From positions 1 to 7,785 of the forward strand of contig VMDJ01000122.1 in the NCBI GenBank assembly GCA_008080925.1: a stretch of DNA of 7,785 nt. The letters run 5' to 3'. Positions 1-7,418 of this stretch are shown one piece after another. A model generated the notes under the pieces. It was not told the origin of the DNA and ran no database searches. It saw nothing but the letters and a program-made list of their open reading frames with translations. The position numbers and the translations under genes are program-made. How positions within the stretch are numbered: the stretch's first letter is position 1; each line of letters begins with the position of its first letter. The stretch is from Gammaproteobacteria bacterium (lineage in GTDB: Bacteria; Pseudomonadota; Gammaproteobacteria; Chromatiales; Chromatiaceae).

Positions 1-41
1 GGTGATTTTTAGCCCGTTTTAAGAGCCTCTCTGGTACCATC

Positions 42-69
42 ATGACCCGCTAACATATGAATTTTTAAT
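42..69 (+). promoter_or_regulatory. Candidate sigma70-type promoter for the pnt operon
   Basis: A -10-like hexamer TTTAAT (64-69, five of six consensus matches) sits 16 bases after a -35-like ATGACC (42-47, four of six). It lies in an AT-rich patch about 70 bases upstream of the first pnt start codon. Transcription would begin near position 76 and give a leader of roughly 60 bases. This is pattern matching only. The rest of the 136-base leader shows no terminator, riboswitch or convincing operator, and the first 40 bases carry no recognisable end of an upstream gene. Confidence 0.33.
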
Positions 70-136
70 ATTTCAGTCGTACTGTTGTTAAATCAATGAG
101 TTAGGGCTGAAGTTCTGCAGTATTGAAGAACAAAAC

Positions 137-1231
137 ATGATGAAAATTGGTGTTCCAACCGAGACTCAAGCTGGGGAAGCGCGCGTAGCGTTAACGCCGG
201 ATATCGTCAGCGGCCTGGTTAAGAAAGGCCTTGGTGTTGTTGTCCAACAGGGCGCGGGTGAATCGGCCCATTTCCACGACGATGCGTATCGCGATGCCGG
301 TGCTGAGATTGCAGATGCTGCGGCAGCCTTTTCCTGTGATCTGATTGCGAAGGTACGTAAGCCAAGCGTTGATGAAGTTGCACTGATGAAATCAGGTGCG
401 GTGTATATCGGCCAGATCGAAAGTTGTGGTGATGATGATGCGATTGCGGCAATGCAGGCAAAGAACATTACCGTGATCGCACTTGAGCGTGTGCCGCGTA
501 TCTCACGTGCGCAATCGATGGACGTGTTGTCATCGCAAGCCAATATTGCAGGTTACCGTGCGGTTATCGAAGCGGCAGCTCACTATGGGCGATTCGTTCC
601 TTTAATGATGACTTCAGCTGGTTCTGCTAAACCTGCGCGTATTGTTGTCCTAGGTGCCGGTGTTGCGGGTTTGCAAGCGATTGCGACAGCGCGTCGTTTA
701 GGTGGTGATGTGCATGCGTATGACATTCGCCCTGAAACCCAAGAACAAATCGAATCACTTGGTGCGAAAGCGATCACGCTAGATATTGGTGAGAGTGGCT
801 CAGGTGAGGGTGGTTATGCCAAAGAGTTATCTGAAGAAGGTAAAGCTAAACAGCAAGCGTTACTCGCGGATGAGCTGGCCAAAGCCCATGTGATTATCAG
901 TACCGCATTGATCCCCTGTCGCCAAGCGCCTGAGCTGATCGTTGAATCAGTGGTTGAGCGTATGCGTGAAGGTTCGGTGATTGTGGATATGGCGGCAGCG
1001 ACCGGTGGTAACTGTCGCTTGTCAGAAGCCGATCAAGTTGTGACGAAACATGGTGTAGTAATTGTGGGTCATACCAACTATCCATCAATGATGCCCACTG
1101 ATTCGAGTGCATTCTTCGCGAAAAACATCGCGAACTTGCTCGGCATTATGTTGAACACTGATGAGGCTGTAACGCTGAATGATCTTGATGAAGATGAGAT
1201 CACAGCAGCAGCTCAAGTAAAGCCAGAATAA
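137..1231 (+). CDS. pntAA: NAD(P) transhydrogenase subunit alpha part 1 (NAD(H)-binding domain I)
   Basis: This is the soluble NAD(H)-binding component (domain I) of proton-translocating Re/Si-specific NAD(P)+ transhydrogenase, which passes hydride between NADH and NADP+ on the cytoplasmic face of the inner membrane. The 364-residue length fits the separate domain I subunit. The N-terminus MKIGVPTET is the family opening. The loop known in Rhodospirillum rubrum to contact nicotinamide (R127, Q132, D135, S138) is present as R121, Q126, D129 and S132. The Rossmann fingerprint is G173-A-G-V-A-G178, with the ribose-binding acid at D196. The mobile-loop tyrosine is Y227, in GGYAKE. Two start codons lie in tandem (137 and 140). 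A weak GAAG Shine-Dalgarno at 125-128 is 8 bases before the first, while the second gives the more usual N-terminus. It is the first gene of the operon. The membrane part found fused to this domain in E. coli PntA is encoded by the next gene. Confidence 0.96.
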   Translation: MMKIGVPTETQAGEARVALTPDIVSGLVKKGLGVVVQQGAGESAHFHDDAYRDAGAEIADAAAAFSCDLIAKVRKPSVDEVALMKSGAVYIGQIESCGDDDAIAAMQAKNITVIALERVPRISRAQSMDVLSSQANIAGYRAVIEAAAHYGRFVPLMMTSAGSAKPARIVVLGAGVAGLQAIATARRLGGDVHAYDIRPETQEQIESLGAKAITLDIGESGSGEGGYAKELSEEGKAKQQALLADELAKAHVIISTALIPCRQAPELIVESVVERMREGSVIVDMAAATGGNCRLSEADQVVTKHGVVIVGHTNYPSMMPTDSSAFFAKNIANLLGIMLNTDEAVTLNDLDEDEITAAAQVKPE

Positions 1232-1243
1232 GAGAGAGATCCC

Positions 1244-1531
1244 ATGGCTGAGACCTTATTGTCCTTATACGTTTTTGTATTGTCGTGTTTTATCGGCTAC
1301 TTCGTTATCTGGGGTGTAACGCCAGCATTGCATACACCGCTTGTGGCGTTAACAAATGCGATCTCCGGTATCGTGATTGTTGGTGCTTTGCTGGTCACGG
1401 GCTTTCAAGAGGTGGGAACCACTGCTGAGATCATGGGTTTCTTTGCAGTGATGTTGGCGTCAATTAACGTGTTTGGTGGCTTCTTGGTAACCAATCGTAT
1501 GTTGTCCATGTTTAAGAAGAAAAAGAAGTAA
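1244..1531 (+). CDS. pntAB: NAD(P) transhydrogenase subunit alpha part 2 (membrane segment of domain II)
   Basis: This small inner-membrane subunit corresponds to the C-terminal membrane portion of E. coli PntA. Together with the PntB membrane helices it forms domain II, the proton channel. The 95 residues contain three hydrophobic segments, roughly 5-27, 35-54 and 61-84. The family motif HTPLVALTNAISG lies between the first and second. The protein ends in five consecutive lysines (FKKKKK), which by the positive-inside rule places the C-terminus in the cytoplasm. A purine-rich GAGAGAGA (1232-1239) precedes ATG 1244 and sits 12 bases or fewer after the pntAA stop, so the two are almost certainly cotranscribed. 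Length and order match the three-gene Pnt arrangement known from R. rubrum and many other proteobacteria. No truncation is seen: the split is the normal form of this gene set rather than a frameshift, because an in-frame stop, a ribosome binding site and a fresh start are all present. Confidence 0.95.
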   Translation: MAETLLSLYVFVLSCFIGYFVIWGVTPALHTPLVALTNAISGIVIVGALLVTGFQEVGTTAEIMGFFAVMLASINVFGGFLVTNRMLSMFKKKKK

Positions 1532-1540
1532 GGGGCCAAC

Positions 1541-2944
1541 ATGACACTTTCACATGATGTACAAGCGATCGCATATCTGATCTCGGCAACCTTGTTTGTG
1601 TTGTCTTTGAAAGGTCTAACGCATCCTTCAACCGCACGCCGTGGTAATACGCTCGGAATGGCGGGTATGGCGATTGCAATCATTGCAACATTACTTGGCG
1701 CAGAGGTTCAGTCCTATGGCTTTATCTTGGCGGGCCTGGTTGCTGGTGGTTTGATTGGTGCGGTATTGGCAGCGCGCGTACAAATGACTGCAATGCCACA
1801 GTTAGTTGCAGCGCTGCACAGCTTTGTGGGTATGGCAGCGGTTTTGGTCGCAATTGGCACCTTCTTAAATCGTCAAGCCGAGGGCACGCTCAATGCCGTG
1901 CTAATGGGTGAGCTCTCTGCCGGTATTGTGATCGGCGCCATTACCTTCACAGGCTCTGTGATTGCGTTCGGTAAGTTGCAAGGTTTGATCTCGGGCGCGC
2001 CTGTGCGATTTGCAGGTCAGCATGCATTGAATGCGGTGATTGCAATTGTGACCATTGGTTTTGCCGTTCACTTTGCGATGACCGGTTCTGAGTTATCGTT
2101 GATCGTGATGACCTTGCTAGCCTTCTTGCTCGGCTTAACGTTGATTATTCCAATCGGCGGTGCAGACATGCCGGTTATTGTTTCAATGCTTAACAGCTAT
2201 TCAGGTTGGGCTGCTGCGGCGACAGGCTTTACCTTACATAACAACCTATTGATTATCGTTGGTGCGTTGGTCGGTTTCTCTGGTGCGATCCTTTCTTACA
2301 TCATGTGTAAGGCAATGAACCGCTCAATCATCAATGTCATCTTTGGCGGCTTTGGTAGTGAGTCAGGTGGCGGTGAAGACAGTGCAGGTGCTGCAGCCGC
2401 TGAGAAGGGTGTTAAGTCAGCTTCAGTTGAAGATGCGGTTTACTGGATGGAAGATGCGAATCGCGTAATCATCGTGCCAGGTTACGGCATGGCGGTGGCG
2501 CAAGCGCAGCACGCATTGAAAGAGATGATGGAATTGCTTGAAGCGCGTGATGTTGAAGTTAAGTTTGCGGTGCATCCAGTCGCGGGACGTATGCCAGGAC
2601 ATATGAATGTGCTTTTAGCGGAAGCAGACATTCCTTACGATCACGTGCTTGAGATGGATGAGATCAATCCAGAATTTGCATCGACTGATGTGGTGTTGGT
2701 GGTGGGTGCGAATGACGTTGTTAATCCAGCGGCACGTACTGATCAGTCGAGCCCCATTTATGGCATGCCGATCTTGGATGCAGGTAAAGCAAAGAATATC
2801 TATTTCTTGAAGCGTTCAATGAAGCCAGGTTATTCGGGTGTGGATAATCTGTTGTTCTACCAAGACAACTGCTCATTGGTCTTTGGTGACGCAAAAGATA
2901 CGATTGAAGGTATGGTGACCTCGCTGAAAGGTGGCGGTCATTAA
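1541..2944 (+). CDS. pntB: NAD(P) transhydrogenase subunit beta
   Basis: PntB supplies most of the transmembrane proton channel (domain II) and the NADP(H)-binding domain III. The 467 residues are close to the 462 of E. coli PntB. Up to about residue 265 the protein is a series of hydrophobic helices. H93 (in ALHSFVG) matches E. coli H91, and D209 (in GGADMP) and N218 match D213 and N222, all linked to proton transfer. A Gly/Ser/Ala-rich linker around 270-290 leads to domain III. That domain carries G314-Y-G-M-A-V-A-Q-A-Q, then H345-P-V-A-G-R350-M-P-G-H, D392 in GANDVVNP, and K424-R425 in KRSMKPGYSG. These four charged positions have the same numbers as in E. coli. An AGGGG Shine-Dalgarno (1531-1535) begins on the last base of the pntAB stop codon, five bases before ATG 1541, favouring coupled expression. 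The gene is intact and ends the operon. Confidence 0.97.
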   Translation: MTLSHDVQAIAYLISATLFVLSLKGLTHPSTARRGNTLGMAGMAIAIIATLLGAEVQSYGFILAGLVAGGLIGAVLAARVQMTAMPQLVAALHSFVGMAAVLVAIGTFLNRQAEGTLNAVLMGELSAGIVIGAITFTGSVIAFGKLQGLISGAPVRFAGQHALNAVIAIVTIGFAVHFAMTGSELSLIVMTLLAFLLGLTLIIPIGGADMPVIVSMLNSYSGWAAAATGFTLHNNLLIIVGALVGFSGAILSYIMCKAMNRSIINVIFGGFGSESGGGEDSAGAAAAEKGVKSASVEDAVYWMEDANRVIIVPGYGMAVAQAQHALKEMMELLEARDVEVKFAVHPVAGRMPGHMNVLLAEADIPYDHVLEMDEINPEFASTDVVLVVGANDVVNPAARTDQSSPIYGMPILDAGKAKNIYFLKRSMKPGYSGVDNLLFYQDNCSLVFGDAKDTIEGMVTSLKGGGH

Positions 2945-2961
2945 TCAGACCTAACGGATCT

Positions 2962-2986
2962 AAGGCCTGCATAGCAGGCCTTTTTT
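2962..2986 (+). terminator. Rho-independent terminator of the pnt operon
   Basis: AAGGCCTGC (2962-2970) and GCAGGCCTT (2974-2982) form a perfect 9-bp, GC-rich stem with a three-base ATA loop. A run of six T starts at 2981, overlapping the end of the stem. It lies 17 bases after the pntB stop. The signal is one-directional, since the minus strand has no T-run after the stem. The T-run ends only 9 bases before the hrpA start codon, so the hairpin also occupies the place where an hrpA leader would normally be. Confidence 0.9.
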
Positions 2987-2995
2987 AATTGAACT

Positions 2996-5900
2996 ATGAC
3001 CCAGCCGGATAACGACTACTCAGATTGCTTGTTGAAGGATCGCCATCTTTTACAACGTTGGGCAAAGACGTTGGAAAAGGGCGAGTGTGATGCAGAGTTA
3101 CAGCAGAAATACACTGATCGCTTAGCTCAGTCGCGTGCAGCTGTCGTCGCGCGTGAATCATCAGTAATGCAGGTGACATTCCCAGCGGGCTTGCCGGTGA
3201 GTGAGCGTGTTGAGGAAATCCAAAAGCTGATCGCAGAGAATCAGGTGATCGTGCTGTGTGGTGAAACCGGTTCGGGTAAATCAACACAGCTACCTAAGAT
3301 TTGCTTGAGCTTGGGTCGCGGTATCTTCGGACGCATCGGTCATACTCAACCTCGTCGATTAGCGGCGCGTAGCTTAGCCTCACGTGTCGCCTCAGAGATT
3401 GAACAAGAGGTCGGCTTAAGCGTGGGTTATAAGGTTCGCTTCGCCGATAAGGTGAGTGAGAGCACTCGGGTTAAGCTGCTGACCGACGGCATGCTTCTAG
3501 CTGAGATTCAGCGTGATAAATACCTCAACGAATATGACACGCTGATTATTGATGAGGCACACGAGCGTAGTCTGAACATCGATTTCTTGATGGGTTATCT
3601 TAAGTCATTACTGCCCAAGCGGCCTGATCTTAAGCTGATCATTACCTCGGCGACGATTGATCCACAGAAATTTTCAAAACACTTTTACGATGCCCCAATC
3701 ATTGAGGTCTCCGGTCGAACCTATCCGGTGGAGGTGCGTTACCGACCACCACCTGAAGATGAAGAAAATGGTGGTATCGATCATCAGCAAGGTTTGATTG
3801 ATGCGGTCAATGAGTTGTCGCGAGAAAGTCGTGGCGATATTTTGATCTTCTTCCCAGGTGAGCGTGAGATACGTGAAGCGCGTGAATTGCTAAGAAAGCA
3901 AAACTTAGGTGGTACCGAGTTGTTGCCTTTGTACGCGCGCCTATCTCCACAAGAGCAAGCACGCATCTTTAAGCCTTCAGGTGCACGACACATTGTGTTG
4001 GCAACTAACGTGGCAGAGACGTCGCTAACTGTGCCGGGTATCCGTCATGTTATCGATACCGGTATTGCGCGAATTAGTCGTTACAGTGCCAAGTCAAAGA
4101 TTCAACGACTGCCCTTAGAGCCGGTCTCAAAGGCGAGTGCTGATCAGCGTAAAGGTCGCTGTGGTCGTGTGGCTGAAGGTGTGTGCATTCGTCTTTACAG
4201 TGAAGAAGATTTCACCTTACGAGATGAATTCACTGAGCCGGAGATTCAGCGTACCAATCTAGCTTCAGTCATCTTGCAGATGCAGGTACTTGGCTTTGGC
4301 GATATCGAAGAGTTTCCGTTCGTTGATCCGCCTGATAGTCGAATGATTAAGGATGGCTACCGTTTGCTGCATGAGCTGGGTGCTGTGGATGCTACGCGTC
4401 GTGTAACGAATCTTGGCCGAAAGTTGGCACGCTTACCTATTGATCCGAGGATTGGTCGGATGCTGCTTGAGGCGGCACATACAGGTTGCTTAACCGAGCT
4501 GTTGATCATTGGTGCGGCCTTGTCGATTCAAGATCCGAGAGAGCGTCCATTTGATAAACAGCAGCAAGCAGATGAGTCGCATGCCTTATTTGCAGATGAG
4601 AAGTCAGACTTTATCGGTTTTGTGAATCTGTGGAACTTCTTACAAGAGCATCGCGAATTATTAACAAGACGAAAATTTGAACGCTTGTGTCGTGAGCGTT
4701 TTATTTCGCCCATTCGAGTGCGCGAGTGGATGGATGTGCACTTTCAGTTGAAAGAGCAGATGCGTGAACTCGGTTATAAGTTAAATGAAAAGCGCGGTAG
4801 CTACGAGGGCATCCATCAGGCGGTGATTAGCGGCATGCTCAGTCACTTGGGGCAGCGTACTCAGGGTAAGGAGCGTGATTATCTTGGTGCGCGTAATACA
4901 CGGTTCCATATCTTCCCGGGATCATCGCAGTTTAGTGCGCAACCGAAGTGGATTGTTGCCGCTGAGCTGGTTGAAACAACAAAGTTATATGCGCGGGGTG
5001 TGGCCACGGTTCAGCCAGAGTGGATTGAAAAGCTTGCAGGCCATTTGGTTAACCACAGTTATTTTGAGCCACACTGGCAAGCTAAGCGAGGGCAGGTAGG
5101 CGCGTATGAGCGCATTACTTTATATGGATTAACCATCGTTCCTCGTCGTCGGATTAATTATGGTCCGATTGATCCAGTTGTTTCACACGATTTGTTTTTA
5201 CGTTTTGGTTTGACCGAAGGTGACATGCAAACACGTGCACCTTTCTTCCGTCATAACCAAGAATTGATTGCTGATCTTCATCATGAAGAGGCAAAGCTGC
5301 GTCGGCGAGATGTCTTGGTAGACGAAGAGGCGATCTACCAGTACTACGCTAAGCGGATACCTGAGACGATCTATAGCGTTGCGCAATTAGAAAAGTGGCT
5401 GCGTGAGCAAAAAAATAAAAAGATTCTACATATGCGTCGTGAAGATATCGTGCGACGCGATAGTGATTTGGATGAGGCTCAATTCCCAGATAGTTTGTTA
5501 GTCGGTAGCACGCATCTACCGATGACCTATCACTTTGAGCCGGGTAACGAGGCGGATGGTGTGACTTTGCATGTGCCCATGCCATTGCTTAATCAGCTGG
5601 ATACCGGTCGTTTGGATTGGCTGGTGCCGGGTTTGATTGAGGATAAGGTGATTGCACTGATTAAGGGCTTACCTAAAGCGCTACGCCGCCAATTTGTCCC
5701 TGTACCTGATTTTGCCCAGCAAGCCTTGGCACGTATGCAGCCTTCATCAACACCACTGCATCAAAGTTTGGCACTGGCGCTGAAGCAGATTACCTCGGTG
5801 CATATTCCAGAAGATCAATGGCAGCTTGAATCAATCGAGCCTTTTTTGCGTATGCGTGTGAAGCTACTCAGTGCGGATGGCATGGAGGTTGTGACCTATT

Positions 5901-6874
5901 CGCGTGATATTCAAAGCTTACAGCGTGACTATGCCGATGAGGTGCTGGTTGAATCATCATCAAGTAAAACCAATCTAGCGATTGAGCAAGATGAGGTGCG
6001 CGATTGGGATTTTGGTGACTTACCTGATTCAGTCGATGCAAATGTCGCAGGCGTGGATATGCGTTTGTATCCAGCAGTGGTTGATCAAGGTGATTGTGCG
6101 GCTGTGCGTTGTTTGGATTCTCAAGCGCGTGCTGCCTCTGCGCATCAGAAAGGTTTGCGGCGTCTATTGTTGATGCGTTTAGCACCGACTGTAAAAGATT
6201 TACGTAAACGCGTAAAACAACAACAAGCGATGTTACTGCAGTACACCAAGGTGCCTGCGCGTGCGGGCAGTAATGCAAAGCCGGTTGCATTGGATGAGCA
6301 ATTGGTTGAGCGAATTGTCGATCTGGCCTTTGATCTTGCAAATGTTGATGTACGCACCCAAGCTACCTTCGAGGCGTTATATGACTCAGGTCGCTCAAAG
6401 TTGCATGAGATTGCAGATCAGGTGATCACGACAATGACCCAAGTGCTTGCCAGTTACCATCAGCTACGCAAGCTGCTCGATAAGGTAACGCATATCAGTT
6501 TGCTGAGTTCAGTGAAGGATGTGCAGGCGCATATGGACCGACTGGTCTATCAAGGATTCATCAGCGATGTGGCTGCTGAGCCCTTGGCGCAATACGGCCG
6601 TTATCTCAAAGCGATTGAGATGCGAGTAGAAAAGCTTCAAGCAGGTGGCCAAGCGCGTGATGCTCAAGGGATGCGTGAGAAGGCAGCCATAGAGGAAAAG
6701 TGGCTGCTGCGTGATCAGCAAGCGCGCGAAAAAGGCTTGTTTGATGAACGGCTTGATGAGATTCGCTGGCAGCTTGAAGAGCTTGCGATCTCCCTGTTTG
6801 CACAAGAGGTCAAAACCTTATATCCCATCTCGGTAAAACGGATCGAAAGGCGTTGGAAAGAGTTGGGGCTCTAG
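2996..6874 (+). CDS. hrpA: ATP-dependent RNA helicase HrpA (DEAH box)
   Basis: HrpA is a cytoplasmic DEAH-box RNA helicase; in E. coli it has been linked to mRNA processing and to splitting stalled, collided ribosomes. The 1292 residues match the roughly 1300 of E. coli HrpA. RecA-like domain 1 (about 70-235) has Walker A G89-E-T-G-S-G-K95-S-T, the D186-E-A-H189 box and S218-A-T220. RecA-like domain 2 (about 240-430) has motif V around A336-T-N-V-A-E-T and motif VI Q384-R-K-G-R-C-G-R391. Winged-helix/HA2 and OB-fold regions follow to about residue 700. The long DUF3418 C-terminal region includes R769-R-R-D-V-L-V-D. An in-frame TGA at 2990-2992 makes ATG 2996 the earliest possible start, and the N-terminus (LKDRHLLQRW) resembles E. 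coli HrpA, so this start is probably right. The odd point is that no Shine-Dalgarno is visible and the pnt terminator sits directly in front. Catalytic motifs are all intact. Confidence 0.97.
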   Translation: MTQPDNDYSDCLLKDRHLLQRWAKTLEKGECDAELQQKYTDRLAQSRAAVVARESSVMQVTFPAGLPVSERVEEIQKLIAENQVIVLCGETGSGKSTQLPKICLSLGRGIFGRIGHTQPRRLAARSLASRVASEIEQEVGLSVGYKVRFADKVSESTRVKLLTDGMLLAEIQRDKYLNEYDTLIIDEAHERSLNIDFLMGYLKSLLPKRPDLKLIITSATIDPQKFSKHFYDAPIIEVSGRTYPVEVRYRPPPEDEENGGIDHQQGLIDAVNELSRESRGDILIFFPGEREIREARELLRKQNLGGTELLPLYARLSPQEQARIFKPSGARHIVLATNVAETSLTVPGIRHVIDTGIARISRYSAKSKIQRLPLEPVSKASADQRKGRCGRVAEGVCIRLYSEEDFTLRDEFTEPEIQRTNLASVILQMQVLGFGDIEEFPFVDPPDSRMIKDGYRLLHELGAVDATRRVTNLGRKLARLPIDPRIGRMLLEAAHTGCLTELLIIGAALSIQDPRERPFDKQQQADESHALFADEKSDFIGFVNLWNFLQEHRELLTRRKFERLCRERFISPIRVREWMDVHFQLKEQMRELGYKLNEKRGSYEGIHQAVISGMLSHLGQRTQGKERDYLGARNTRFHIFPGSSQFSAQPKWIVAAELVETTKLYARGVATVQPEWIEKLAGHLVNHSYFEPHWQAKRGQVGAYERITLYGLTIVPRRRINYGPIDPVVSHDLFLRFGLTEGDMQTRAPFFRHNQELIADLHHEEAKLRRRDVLVDEEAIYQYYAKRIPETIYSVAQLEKWLREQKNKKILHMRREDIVRRDSDLDEAQFPDSLLVGSTHLPMTYHFEPGNEADGVTLHVPMPLLNQLDTGRLDWLVPGLIEDKVIALIKGLPKALRRQFVPVPDFAQQALARMQPSSTPLHQSLALALKQITSVHIPEDQWQLESIEPFLRMRVKLLSADGMEVVTYSRDIQSLQRDYADEVLVESSSSKTNLAIEQDEVRDWDFGDLPDSVDANVAGVDMRLYPAVVDQGDCAAVRCLDSQARAASAHQKGLRRLLLMRLAPTVKDLRKRVKQQQAMLLQYTKVPARAGSNAKPVALDEQLVERIVDLAFDLANVDVRTQATFEALYDSGRSKLHEIADQVITTMTQVLASYHQLRKLLDKVTHISLLSSVKDVQAHMDRLVYQGFISDVAAEPLAQYGRYLKAIEMRVEKLQAGGQARDAQGMREKAAIEEKWLLRDQQAREKGLFDERLDEIRWQLEELAISLFAQEVKTLYPISVKRIERRWKELGL

Positions 6875-6894
6875 TCGGTGAGCTAGGGTAAAAT
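6863..6894 (+). promoter_or_regulatory. Weak candidate promoter upstream of ychJ
   Basis: TAAAAT (6889-6894) matches the -10 consensus at five of six positions and lies about 35 bases before the ychJ start. The only -35-like sequence is TTGGGG (6863-6868), which matches three bases and sits 20 bases away, longer than the usual 16-18. The 55-base gap after hrpA holds no terminator hairpin, so read-through from hrpA is at least as likely a source of ychJ message. Confidence 0.25.
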
Positions 6895-6929
6895 CGATTT
6901 ATTGTTAATGACACACTCAAGGAACACTC

Positions 6930-7418
6930 ATGGCGACATGTCACTGTGGATCAGGTAAACCTTACGCAAAATGCTGCGAGCCTTATATCAATGGTGAGCC
7001 AGCACCAACCGCTGAAGCCTTAATGCGTTCGCGTTACAGCGCGTATGTTGTCGGTGCTGTGGATTACTTGGGTGAGACCTTGCATCCAGATCATCGCTCT
7101 GACTTTGACCGTAATGCCACCGCTAAGTGGGCATCGGAATCAGAGTGGAAGCAGTTAGACATCTTGGCGACTGAAGGTGGCGAAGAAGGTGATGAAGAAG
7201 GCATTGTTGAGTTCCGTGCAGTCTTTAGTGAGGCTGGCGATGAAGACATGGCGCACACCGAGCGCAGTCGCTTCGTCAAAGAAGGTGATCGTTGGTATTA
7301 CGTTGATGGCTTGTTGCCAACGCCTGTGACCTATCGTCGCGAAGAAGAAAAGGTGGGTCGTAACGATCCATGTCCTTGTGGCAGTGGCAAGAAATATAAG
7401 AAGTGCTGCGGCAAGTAA
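6930..7418 (+). CDS. ychJ: YchJ-family SEC-C motif protein (UPF0225)
   Basis: The 162-residue protein is slightly longer than the 152-residue E. coli YchJ and has the same three-part plan. An N-terminal SEC-C zinc-binding motif has C4, C6, C15 and C16. A central NTF2-like region carries the family signature L31-M-R-S-R-Y-S-A-Y39 and later E111-R-S-R-F and W122-Y-Y-V-D-G. A classic C-terminal SEC-C motif has C148, C150, C159 and C160 after GRNDPCPCGSGKKYKKCC. The same type of motif ends SecA, where it binds zinc and helps contact SecB and ribosomes; for YchJ itself no role is established. An acidic, Gly-rich loop at 82-91 differs from E. coli. The start is well supported by AAGGA (6919-6923), six bases before ATG 6930. 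The last 16 bases overlap the proposed start of the next gene. No signal peptide is visible, so the protein is probably cytoplasmic. Confidence 0.93.
   Translation: MATCHCGSGKPYAKCCEPYINGEPAPTAEALMRSRYSAYVVGAVDYLGETLHPDHRSDFDRNATAKWASESEWKQLDILATEGGEEGDEEGIVEFRAVFSEAGDEDMAHTERSRFVKEGDRWYYVDGLLPTPVTYRREEEKVGRNDPCPCGSGKKYKKCCGK

Noticed and set aside
86..103. ArcA-like direct repeat TGTTA and AGTTA upstream of pntAA
   Set aside because: The spacing is 13 bases rather than the expected 11 and the second element is imperfect, so this is not convincing as an operator.
166..543. A 125-codon minus-strand open frame inside pntAA
   Set aside because: It is a shadow of the conserved NAD-binding subunit; the Ala/Ser-rich composition is what the opposite strand of this coding sequence would give, and no family motif is visible.
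1514..1531. Lysine-codon run at the end of pntAB as a possible frameshift site joining it to pntB
   Set aside because: The run GAAAAAG is not a proper A-AAA-AAG slippery heptamer in frame, and pntB has its own strong ribosome binding site and ATG; separate subunits are the normal form.
2876..2904. Possible internal promoter for hrpA: TTGGTC and TACGAT with 17-base spacing, inside pntB
   Set aside because: The matches are only about three and four of six and lie in constrained codons of PntB; such pairs occur often by chance. It is noted because hrpA needs some source of transcription.
5868..6341. A 157-codon open frame on the minus strand, inside hrpA
   Set aside because: It is fully antisense to well-conserved HrpA C-terminal sequence, is rich in His, Gln and Pro as antisense frames often are, shows no recognisable domain, and has no supporting context.
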